Assembly (NCBI GenBank): GCA_041399065.1
Contig: JAWKTN010000004.1
Span: forward strand, 744,001-808,000
Direction: 5' to 3'
Source: JAGQPD01 sp020426865
Lineage (GTDB): Bacteria > Planctomycetota > Planctomycetia > Pirellulales > Pirellulaceae
DNA length: 64,000 nt
Shown here: positions 18,440 through 25,605 of the stretch, piece after piece
Layout of the letters: each line of letters starts with the position of its first letter
Position numbering within the stretch: position 1 is the first letter of the stretch
Notes under the pieces: generated by a model
Told to the model about the DNA's origin: nothing
The model's input: only the letters and a program-made list of their open reading frames with translations
The model's database searches: none
Translations under genes and position numbers: made by a program

Positions 18440-19897
18440 ATGGGACATTCCAGAAATTCAGCGCCGGCAGAATTGCCGTTGCTTCCAGCCGATGCCAGGT
18501 CCCATATGCCTCGTCGCGATTTTCTCGCCCGTCCCATGTGTGGACTTGGCGCGATGGCTTTGGGAATGATGCTGTGCGAAGAGAGTCAAGGTAGGCAGAA
18601 CGCGGCATCGGGGGATCCGCTGGCGCCCGCACCGCCTCATTTTCCTCCTCGAGCAAAACGCGTGATTATGTGCTACATGACAGGAGGCGTATCCCATGTC
18701 GACTCGTTTGATCCGAAGCCGCTGCTGTTTGACAATCACGGCAAGCAGATTACGGTCGACAATTGGCAGGGCAAGTTGGGGCAATTCACTCGATTCTTGA
18801 AACGGCCGAACTGGAACTTCCGACCTGGGGGACGTTGTGGCACGGAAGTGAGTGATCTGTTCCCGTTCATCCGGGAGGTGGCGGACGAGTTGTGTGTCAT
18901 TCGATCGATGGAGACCAACCACACGAACCACTACGAAAGTACCTTGGGGATGCATTGTGGCTCGTGGACATTCGCTCGTCCGAGTATTGGGGCCTGGATC
19001 AGCTATGGTCTGGGTACGGTCAATCGAAACTTGCCGTCCTTTGTGGTCATTGCTCCGCATGCTCCGTATGCCGGCGCTCAGACTTGGGGCAGCGACTTTT
19101 TACCCGGTTGTCACCAAGGGACACCGTTTATGCCTGGCGACACGCCCGTGGCGGATATCCGCCCCCGAACTCCCATGCAACTACAAGAAATGGAGCTGCA
19201 GATGTTGTCGGAAGCAAATCGAGAACACGCGGCGGAACGGGCTGAAGATCGGGCGTTGGCGGCCCGTATTCATTCGTTTGAAACGGCGTTTGGGATGCAA
19301 CGCGACGCTCCGGAAGCCTTGGACTTGTCGATGGAATCGGAGGCGACACTGCAGTCCTATGGCTTGCAGCCGGGGCAGACGACGGGGTTCGGTTGGCAGT
19401 GTTTGGTGGCACGACGACTCGCCGAACGCGGAGTTCGCTTCATCGAATTGATCGACGTTGGTTCGTCCAACAACTGGGATGCACATGGCGACATGGCAAC
19501 GCATGGACCGTTAGCGAAGAATGTGGATCAGCCGATCGCCGCACTTATCTCGGACCTCAAACAACGAGGGATGCTCGACGATACGCTCGTTGTTTGGACC
19601 ACCGAGTTCGGGCGGACGCCGTACCACGAGAAACCAGATCACGCAGGTCGCGAGCATCATCATCAGGTGTTTTCGTCGTGGTTGGCAGGTGGAGGTGCCA
19701 AGGCGGGAGTCGTTTACGGTGCTTCCGATGAATTTGGCATCGCGGGCGCGGAAGATAGGGTTCACGTGCACGACTTACATGCCACGATTCTGCACTTGCT
19801 GGGACTCGATCACCGGCGCCTTACCTACCGCCACGCGGGACGCGATTTTCGATTGACCGATGTCCACGGCAAGGTCGTCGAAGGTCTAATTGCTTGA
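18440..19897 (+). CDS. DUF1501 domain protein (sulfatase-like fold)
   Basis: The 485-residue protein carries an N-terminal export signal resembling a Tat signal (MPRRDFLARPMCGLGAMALGMML). The DUF1501 domain follows, with the alkaline-phosphatase-superfamily features CYMTGGVSHVDSFDPKP near residue 75 and VVWTTEFGRTPYHEKPDHAGREHHH in the C-terminal part. The family is a standard companion of PSCyt1/DUF1549/DUF1553 proteins, and the pair is assumed to act together outside the cytoplasm. A GGAG ribosome-binding site precedes the ATG. The 309 bp that follow hold no gene but do hold a run of TACTCG-like units and a hairpin repeat. Confidence 0.92.
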   Translation: MGHSRNSAPAELPLLPADARSHMPRRDFLARPMCGLGAMALGMMLCEESQGRQNAASGDPLAPAPPHFPPRAKRVIMCYMTGGVSHVDSFDPKPLLFDNHGKQITVDNWQGKLGQFTRFLKRPNWNFRPGGRCGTEVSDLFPFIREVADELCVIRSMETNHTNHYESTLGMHCGSWTFARPSIGAWISYGLGTVNRNLPSFVVIAPHAPYAGAQTWGSDFLPGCHQGTPFMPGDTPVADIRPRTPMQLQEMELQMLSEANREHAAERAEDRALAARIHSFETAFGMQRDAPEALDLSMESEATLQSYGLQPGQTTGFGWQCLVARRLAERGVRFIELIDVGSSNNWDAHGDMATHGPLAKNVDQPIAALISDLKQRGMLDDTLVVWTTEFGRTPYHEKPDHAGREHHHQVFSSWLAGGGAKAGVVYGASDEFGIAGAEDRVHVHDLHATILHLLGLDHRRLTYRHAGRDFRLTDVHGKVVEGLIA

Positions 19898-20060
19898 AGG
19901 CTGCCGGTAAAGCCACAGCATTGCATCGAATCTCGCGCCTACTGCCCCACATCCGCCCAAGCGACCACGTTGAGCAGCAGCCGACTTTTCAGCGGCCAGT
20001 CCAGAGGAAGTATGCCGAGCCATCCCGATCCCCCCTGATTCGTCAGGCTTCGGCGTTGGG

Positions 20061-20110
20061 ATCGTACTCGTACTCAGCATCGCGGTACTCGGACTCGGTC
20101 TCGCTCGGCA
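20061..20110. repeat. TACTCG-type degenerate short repeats
   Basis: Units such as TACTCGTACTC, GGTACTCGGACTCGGTCTCG recur over about 50 bases between the DUF1501 gene and the hairpin repeat. No coding potential is apparent on either strand here. Confidence 0.5.
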
Positions 20111-20160
20111 GTGGATCGACAACCGATCTATCGAGCCTCGGCCGAGCCGCGCGCGATGCG

Positions 20161-20207
20161 ACGTTGCCGCGATACGGCTGGGGACAGCCGTGGCACTTTG
20201 GCAACGT
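20161..20207. repeat. Nested palindrome with GGCTGGGGACAGCC core
   Basis: The inner hairpin is GGCTG-GGGA-CAGCC (20176-20189). Outer arms ACGTTGCC (20161-20168) and GGCAACGT (20200-20207) are perfect inverted repeats. Related cores lie at 25581-25595 and 44190-44203, each followed by a (G/A)TG(G/A)(A/C)AC(T/A)TTG-like tail. Confidence 0.7.
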
Positions 20208-20440
20208 CAGCGTTCACCGGGCCGCGACGAAAGATCCTCCACTTCAGACCGCTCGGCTTCGCGGCTCCGGTGCAACGCATTGTTATCCGCGATTCGCCGT
20301 GGAGTTCCGTGAACGTATGAACGGCCCGATGCAGCCTGTGTAGATCGAAGTTCCGCAAAGATTCGATGAATGTCGAAGTCAGCATCAGCACCAAGTTGGT
20401 GCCGAATCTGTTTGATTTCTTCAATCGGGTTAGATGTCAT
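20207..20440 (-). CDS. Putative antitoxin of PIN-domain pair
   Basis: The 77-residue product starts MTSNPIEEIKQIRHQLGADA and continues with DIHRIFAELRSTQ. This resembles the short alpha-helical proteins ('NPIVEEVRxxR...') commonly encoded next to PIN toxins in Planctomycetes and Cyanobacteria. It overlaps the end of the PIN gene by 11 bases, so the order is toxin first. From about residue 42 onward the sequence is encoded by the palindromic element at 20211-20315 and is Arg/Ser-rich, so the native C-terminus has probably been replaced or lost. Whether it still neutralises the toxin is unknown. Confidence 0.5.
   Translation of the reverse strand: MTSNPIEEIKQIRHQLGADADFDIHRIFAELRSTQAASGRSYVHGTPRRIADNNALHRSREAERSEVEDLSSRPGER
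20211..20315. repeat. Interspersed palindromic element bounded by CGTTCAC/GTGAACG
   Basis: The 105-bp segment begins with CGTTCAC and ends with its inverse GTGAACG. It includes GGTGCAACGCATTGTTATCC. It directly follows the nested palindrome and supplies the 3' end of the adjacent antitoxin-like gene. I recall similar text in short Planctomycete hypothetical proteins, but this is unverified. Confidence 0.45.
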
Positions 20441-20912
20441 CGTATGATTCGAGTAATTGTTCGGGCGTACAAATCGTCGGCGGAATAAATCCGGATTCGC
20501 GACAGATTTCGTTGATCCGCCGTTGCAGGTGTGGATTAAGTATATGCTTAAAGTTCCACGTGACCAAATAGTTCATGCCATGTACAGCTGCCAGGGCAAT
20601 GTGAGCCGCATCGCGCGGTTCCGATTCCGGAACAGCTTTCCCGGCCATCAATGCCTCGGCCAACGATTCCGCATCGTCCGTTGGAGCGAGTATGTCAATA
20701 CCAGCGACGACCTGAAGCCGTTCGGAGGCAGCGGTTGGATCGCCAGCGCTGCATTCAGCGATCACGAGATCGGAAATTCTGAGGTCAAACCGCGAGCCAG
20801 CGTCTGACCACCATTGGCGAGTGGACAGTTGGCGAGCCAGCATGATTGGGTCAGGGTGATCACGCGAGGCAATCGTGCCGACAACAGTTGTTTCAAGGTA
20901 TACGGTTTCCAT
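20430..20912 (-). CDS. VapC-like PIN-domain toxin
   Basis: The 160-residue protein begins METVYLETTVVGTIASRDHP, the N-terminus of a well-known PIN-domain subfamily annotated as VapC-type toxins. Acidic positions expected for the PIN active site are visible: Glu in the first strand (YLETT), Glu in LVIAECSAGD, Asp in RDAAHIALAAVHGMNYLVTW. PIN toxins are metal-dependent RNases that cut tRNA or rRNA. The ATG at 20912 was preferred to one 10 codons upstream because the family starts at MET-V-YLET. It is followed by the overlapping antitoxin-like gene, and an inverted repeat lies about 80 bp upstream. Confidence 0.8.
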   Translation of the reverse strand: METVYLETTVVGTIASRDHPDPIMLARQLSTRQWWSDAGSRFDLRISDLVIAECSAGDPTAASERLQVVAGIDILAPTDDAESLAEALMAGKAVPESEPRDAAHIALAAVHGMNYLVTWNFKHILNPHLQRRINEICRESGFIPPTICTPEQLLESYDDI

Positions 20913-20992
20913 CCGCACATTGTAGCGGTTTGGCCGCAACAAACGAAGTCATACGTATCGAGCGGATAACTTGATTATTACCCGACGTCCCG

Positions 20993-21029
20993 GCGATAAG
21001 TCGACGAATAATTATCCCCTACTTATCGC
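20993..21029. promoter_or_regulatory. Inverted repeat upstream of the PIN module
   Basis: GCGATAAGT (20993-21001) and ACTTATCGC (21021-21029) are perfect 9-bp inverted repeats 19 bases apart, in an AT-rich stretch about 80 bp upstream of the toxin start. The position fits an operator for autoregulation; that is inference. The rest of the 426-bp gap (20913-21338) has no recognisable gene. Confidence 0.4.
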
Positions 21030-21275
21030 TGATTGTTGTCATCTTGACAACTGCCAGTCAAAAAAAACGGGCGTTTTGTGATTTACCACTTGATCACTGC
21101 CTGTACGGCAAAGTTGATGGCTGCGAGAAAACGCTCGCCGCACGAGAAAAAGGCAACCGAAAAGCCAATCTCGTTGCTCGACTCGTCTCGACGTAGTTGA
21201 CTTCGCAAACTCGCAATCCCGCCGACGCCGGTCGTAGCTGGTCTACGCAATTCAGCCAAATTGCCCAGTTCGGTA

Positions 21276-21314
21276 GCGCGTCCAAGTTTTTTTGGCGCGT
21301 CTAAGTTTTTTTGG
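21276..21314. repeat. Direct tandem repeat, 20-bp units
   Basis: GCGCGTCCAAGTTTTTTTGG (21276-21295) is followed by GCGCGTCTAAGTTTTTTTGG (21295-21314), sharing one base and differing at one position. The T-runs could contribute to termination downstream of the minus-strand CcdA-like gene only by reading away from it, so the role is unclear. Confidence 0.6.
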
Positions 21315-21338
21315 GCTTTTCTGTAGCGCTGCGAGCAG

Positions 21339-23081
21339 CTACGTAAGCCATTCCGGGCGGACCAGCATGAGCAGGCCGAGTGCCAGGATGACGGTACCGC
21401 TGAGCAACTTCAACCACCTGCCGTGCGATTCCTGTAGTTTGCGTTTCGATAGCGCGACGACAACACTGGCAACAAGCAATGTGTCATCCAACATGTAAGC
21501 CACGATGTACAGACCAAGATAAAGGTAGTCCAGCCAGGCCGGATACTGCTGCACGGCAAGGATTTCGGTATAGAGCGCTGGCAATCCCGCCGTACATAGT
21601 AATTCGATAAAATTCACAACAATCGCCAGCGCAATCGCACCCCCCAACGCCAACCATAAACTCTTGGCTGTGACAATCCTGCGCACTCGACGATATATCG
21701 CCGGCTTCGCCGACTCGGGAATTGATAGCGTTACGCCTTGACGGAACGCAAAGAAGTCTTTGACATTAATCGTCCCCACGGCGATGGCAGCCAACGCAAG
21801 GCCAATTTGCACCGGTCGCAATAGCCCAATCCATTCGAACACGTTGAACCAAGCGGCCATAAAGGCAAAGTAGGCAAGGCCACTGATCGTTACAAATGTC
21901 CCCGCAATCAACAGAATCTTGCGACGGTCACGGATGCTGACTAACACCGACAACAAGAAGACCAGGACCCACATCGCACAGGGATTGAATCCATCGACCA
22001 GTCCTACCGCGAACGTGAATGCCGGCATCCCCCATTCTGCCAGCCGCACGCGCCCCAGGACCGGCAGGTCTATCTCGTCCGTTTGCCGATCATGTTCGGA
22101 CGATGCCGACTTGTCGATCACGTCACCCGCCGGCACCACGTCACCAACCACCTCCTCCGGAAACAGTTCGTCGGGTAGCGGATCATCCAGTAGCGGATCA
22201 TCCGGAATCGCATCGTCAGTTACATCGGACAGCGCAGGCCGTACCGTCACCGTCGACCCGGTCTCCTCTTGCCCGATCAACAACACGGGCCACGCAAACA
22301 TACTGGCTCGGGTGGTCGACGCTCGGCACACGTGAAGGGCGGCATCGTCTGCCGCATCCGCATGCCTCATGTTCGCTCCTGATTCCGGTGACAAACGCGT
22401 TGATTGAGGAGACGGTAGATGGGAATCGGGACCGGCCGGCAAGAAATACGATTCCAGCTGGCGCCCGGTTATTTCGTCTCCCTGATAGCCAATGATCAAA
22501 CGCCCTGCGACTTCAATGCACGGAAATGATACGGCGCGAGCGTGATGCTTGCGTGCCAACTGCAACGCTTCGCTTCGTGCCGCTGGATCATTGACCACGT
22601 CGTGGTATTCGATCCGTAACGCCGGCCAGCGCGTCGCCAACTGATCGAGAAAGCGTTTGGCGTCAGCACAGTGTCGACAACCAGGTCGAACGTACGCGCG
22701 AATTCGTAACAAGCTCTCTATCCGCTCTGGCGTCTCGCGATGGAACCCCATGAGCAAATTGTCAGCAAGGTAAACGGCCGGGACACCTGCCTTCTCGTAA
22801 TGATAGTCACGAGACAATTGCCACAACCTGGCCAGTGCCGAACGGTCGGCGATCACGTCGTAGGACTTGACGTCCACGCCCGTACGCGATGCCTGAAGTA
22901 CCTTGAGATACGCCGCGATCCTGCGGCACTGCTCGGAATCTTCCCGCATAAACAATTCAATCACAACATTGCCCACACCGTCACTCGTTTGTGACAAAGC
23001 GTTGGTCCCAGATCCCCAATGAATTGCGAAAACCAAGGCCATTACGGCAACGCAACCAATTCGCTTTCCAGTCCTCACCAC
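21339..23081 (-). CDS. Fused thioredoxin/glutaredoxin and CcdA/DsbD-like membrane protein
   Basis: The 580-residue protein has a GTG start with GAGG 10 bases upstream, then a signal segment (CVAVMALVFAIHW). Two thioredoxin-like domains follow: the first (about 38-125) has a single Cys in EDSEQC, and the second (about 128-215) has the redox pair C135-R-H-C138. An acidic linker, rich in DDPLPDELFPEE-like residues, leads to a CcdA/SoxV-type membrane domain from about residue 350. That domain has about six helices and Cys in GFNPCAMW and ELLCTAGLP, the usual positions of the electron-shuttling pair. It should pass reducing power from the cytoplasm to extracytoplasmic thiols. The IS lies 139 bp upstream. 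Confidence 0.82.
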   Translation of the reverse strand: MVRTGKRIGCVAVMALVFAIHWGSGTNALSQTSDGVGNVVIELFMREDSEQCRRIAAYLKVLQASRTGVDVKSYDVIADRSALARLWQLSRDYHYEKAGVPAVYLADNLLMGFHRETPERIESLLRIRAYVRPGCRHCADAKRFLDQLATRWPALRIEYHDVVNDPAARSEALQLARKHHARAVSFPCIEVAGRLIIGYQGDEITGRQLESYFLPAGPDSHLPSPQSTRLSPESGANMRHADAADDAALHVCRASTTRASMFAWPVLLIGQEETGSTVTVRPALSDVTDDAIPDDPLLDDPLPDELFPEEVVGDVVPAGDVIDKSASSEHDRQTDEIDLPVLGRVRLAEWGMPAFTFAVGLVDGFNPCAMWVLVFLLSVLVSIRDRRKILLIAGTFVTISGLAYFAFMAAWFNVFEWIGLLRPVQIGLALAAIAVGTINVKDFFAFRQGVTLSIPESAKPAIYRRVRRIVTAKSLWLALGGAIALAIVVNFIELLCTAGLPALYTEILAVQQYPAWLDYLYLGLYIVAYMLDDTLLVASVVVALSKRKLQESHGRWLKLLSGTVILALGLLMLVRPEWLT

Positions 23082-23220
23082 GGCTGAACCTCGTCATGTC
23101 GGCGGTTACAGAGCAAGCTAGGCAACGAAAATGGAGTATTCTATGACGGCTGCTTTCTAGTGGTTTCCAAATGTGGTTTCTAATCGTCGGCTCCGATGCC
23201 GCTTAGCAGCAGAATACTAA

Positions 23221-23247
23221 GGACCCGTCCGCAAATAAGTTACCGAA
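23221..23247. repeat. IS terminal inverted repeat (transposase 3' end)
   Basis: A 27-bp sequence beginning GGACCCGTCCGC, perfect inverse of 24506-24532, preceded by TAA. Confidence 0.9.
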
Positions 23248-23250
23248 GTG

Positions 23251-24463
23251 TTAATGATTGCGGGGCTGGATTTCGTAATTCCAGTCACCGTGAAATGTGT
23301 TGCGTTTGATTCGTATAGTTTTCATTTGGTCGTCGGTAATCTTCCTTCCTTTCGGATAGTCTTTTGCATCCAGTCGACAGTGAACCTCAAGCCCTTCGTC
23401 GGTACGCGTCGAGCTGACTAGGCTGACGACAACTTGATGGTTTTCTAAGGGAACTCCTCGCCAGTTTCGCGTAATATGACAGAACAGGCGATGTTCGATC
23501 TTGTTCCATTTGCTTGTTCCGGGCGGATAGTGACAAACTTCGATGATCATTCCTGTTTGGTCTGCAAGACGCTGGAGTTCATACTTCCATAAACGATTAC
23601 GGTGGCCGTTGCTTCCTCCACTGTCGGCAGTTATCAAAAGACGCTTCGGTTTCCTGTAGCGTTTCTTCCCCAAACGATGCCACCAACGACGGATCGCCTC
23701 GACTGCAAATTCTGCCGTGTCGCGACTGATGCCAACGGAGACCCAGGCTTCGTTCGTCTCCATGTCATACACTCCATAAGGAATTGCTTTGCCAAGTTCC
23801 TTGTCTGGGAAATCGTGCGTGTCGACTTCGAGCGGCTCTCCTTTTGGCCGGTACTCGCCCAACATTCGCCTTTTTTCCAAGGGTTTCCTTTTTCTTGGTA
23901 TCAACCGAGACTGCGGGACGCCCGCCCCGGCGACAGGCACGGACACGGCGGGCGATGTGTTCAAACTGGGCGTTGCGGTCAGGGTGGTCGCCTCCTTCAC
24001 GCGTTTTCCGGTTGCCTTGCAGAGAATATCCGAGCGAACGCAATATTTTTGAAATCTTCGTTCTTCCGACTTGATATCCCTGAGACCTCAATTCTCGTTG
24101 CAAGTTGTTCAGGCTCTTACATGTCCATCGAAGTGGCGACTGCGGGTCACCACGTTCAGTGGGCTCGACCAGTCGATCGATCGCGTTAATCAAGTCCGGC
24201 TGGTCAATCTCCAATGGCTTCCGGCCACCGCCAGTCCGTCTTTGGCGGGTGCTCGGCATGGGGTTACAGGACCCCAATTCCTTGATGCCCGTCCGAATGG
24301 TACGATCAGACAAACCGGTCGCGAGCGACACCGCTGTGATCCCACCATAGCCAAGCTCGAGCGCCTCGCTTGCAGCCCACCGCCGTCGCCCTCGCTCGTC
24401 GAGATCGCCAGCGAGCATGTTAAACTTTCGTTCCAGTCCGTCGATTATATGTGCGTCTTGCAT
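23251..24463 (-). CDS. ISAzo13-family transposase in two overlapping frames
   Basis: The first frame (24463 down to 23765) encodes an N-terminal helix-turn-helix region (GGITAVSLATGLSDRTI) and the start of the DDE domain up to VSVDTKKKETLGKK. The second (from 24000 down to 23251, productive from about 23870) continues with EYRPKGEPLEVDTHDFPD, then the central LLITADSGGSNGHRN and the terminal PPGTSKWNKIEHRLFCHI. Joining them needs a +1 (or -2) shift between about 23850 and 23876. A run of six A on the coding strand (23871-23876) and a GGG-CGA codon pair lie in this interval. The shift may be programmed, or it may be a mutation that inactivates the enzyme. Confidence 0.85.
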
Positions 24464-24505
24464 CGACGCATTGTCGACGATCTAACCACAATCCACCAAT
24501 ATCAG

Positions 24506-24532
24506 TTCGGTAACTTATTTGCGGACGGGTCC
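24506..24532. repeat. IS terminal inverted repeat (transposase 5' end)
   Basis: A 27-bp sequence ending GCGGACGGGTCC, perfect inverse of 23221-23247, followed by TAA. The transposase promoter probably lies between here and 24463. Confidence 0.9.
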
Positions 24533-24676
24533 TAACCAGCAAATCGCATGCCCATCCGTTTTTTGCCGAGGAGTGGGTTGAAATCCCAAACGCGGTTCGG
24601 CCACAATGGAAGACCACGCCGACGTCGGATGCCGCAGTTGCCCCTGTTGGGCGCCTGCACAATCATCAATGACGAA

Positions 24677-25537
24677 ATGGAATCAATAATGCCCTCACGT
24701 TTCGTTCAAATTGCCACGGTTGTTCCTGTGGCTGCGCGTCATATTTCTGCGATGGCTGTGCTTATTGTCGCCATGCTGTGCGTTGTTGACCGCTGGGCCA
24801 ATGCCGGAGACGTAAAGCCAACGACGCTGCGCGTGCTGACGTACAACATTCATCACGGAGAAGGGACCGATGGCAAGGTTGACTTGCCCCGCATTGCCGC
24901 GGCGATACGGGCGGCCAACGCGGACCTCGTCGCCCTCCAAGAAGTCGATGTCCGGGTGCAGCGCACCGCCAACGTGGACCAAGCGGTCGAGCTTGCAAAC
25001 GCCACGGAAATGAACATGGTCTTCCATGGAAACATTGAATTGCAGGGGGGCCAATACGGAAATGCAATCCTCTCGAGATTTCCCATCACAGCGTCGCGCA
25101 ATGTTGTGCTCCCAAATGATGTTGATGGCGAGCAACGAGGAGTCCTGATTGCGTCTGTAACGATTCCGGAACTTGCGTCACCGCTGGAATTCTACTGTAC
25201 GCACTTCGATCATCGACGTCCGGACGCATTACGAGTCGCGTCGGCTAAGGTCGTGGCGAAACTGGCTGTCGAATCCAAGACGGAACTCAAGATCCTGGCG
25301 GGGGATCTGAACGATAAGCTTGACAGCCGAACGATTCAAGCAATCCAACAAAGTTGGACATTGGCAAACAGCAAACCCGCCCCCACGATCCCCGTTGGCA
25401 AACCGCAATATCAGATTGACTTTGTGCTTACGTCCCCAGCCTCGGCATGGCGAGTCGATCGCGTTATCGTCTTGGACGAGACGGTCGCATCGGACCATCG
25501 ACCGCTGTTGGCCGAAGTAACGTTGCTGTCACCATGA
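24677..25537 (+). CDS. Secreted endonuclease/exonuclease/phosphatase (EEP) family protein
   Basis: The 286-residue protein has an N-terminal signal segment (ISAMAVLIVAMLCVVDRWANA) and the EEP fold. Family motifs in order are VLTYNIHHGEG, LVALQEVDVR with the metal-binding Glu, GNAILSRFPI, CTHFDHR, LAGDLNDK with Asp-x-Asn, QIDFVL and the terminal SDHRPLLAEV with the catalytic Asp-His. Members hydrolyse phosphodiesters in nucleic acids, lipids or sugars; the extracytoplasmic location points to a scavenging or lipid role. Starts at 24677 and 24689 are both possible; the frame remains open upstream to 24548 but without family sequence. It lies just right of the IS, whose insertion may have displaced its promoter. 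Confidence 0.88.
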   Translation: MESIMPSRFVQIATVVPVAARHISAMAVLIVAMLCVVDRWANAGDVKPTTLRVLTYNIHHGEGTDGKVDLPRIAAAIRAANADLVALQEVDVRVQRTANVDQAVELANATEMNMVFHGNIELQGGQYGNAILSRFPITASRNVVLPNDVDGEQRGVLIASVTIPELASPLEFYCTHFDHRRPDALRVASAKVVAKLAVESKTELKILAGDLNDKLDSRTIQAIQQSWTLANSKPAPTIPVGKPQYQIDFVLTSPASAWRVDRVIVLDETVASDHRPLLAEVTLLSP

Positions 25538-25580
25538 GCTCGTGAGGGTTGTCGTTGGTCGTGCCGACGGTCGGTAATGA

Positions 25581-25595
25581 CGGCTGGGACAGCCG
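25581..25595. repeat. CGGCTG-GGA-CAGCCG hairpin between convergent genes
   Basis: Perfect 6-bp arms with a 3-base loop, followed by TGAAACTTTGTTATC. It belongs to the family seen at 20176 and 44190. It lies between the convergent EEP gene and the giant minus-strand gene and may serve as a terminator. Confidence 0.6.
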
Positions 25596-25605
25596 TGAAA
25601 CTTTG

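Larger units (their letters stand above)
23221..24532 (-). mobile_element. ISAzo13-like insertion sequence, 1312 bp
   Basis: Ends GGACCCGTCCGCAAATAAGT... (23221-23247) and its exact inverse (24506-24532) form perfect 27-bp terminal inverted repeats. The trinucleotide TAA flanks both ends (23218-23220 and 24533-24535), consistent with a 3-bp target duplication. The single gene inside matches the Rhodopirellula-type DDE transposase family. The perfect ends and clean duplication suggest recent insertion between the CcdA-like gene and the EEP hydrolase gene. Confidence 0.9.

Noticed and set aside
19894..20343. 149-codon plus-strand frame after the DUF1501 gene
   Set aside because: It spans TACTCG repeats and two palindromic elements; the translation is Ser/Arg-rich and has no family character.
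23840..23900. A-AAA-AAG heptamer as a -1 ribosomal frameshift site in the transposase
   Set aside because: The two frames are offset by +1 (24463 and 24000 differ by 463, one more than a multiple of three), so a -1 shift would not join them.
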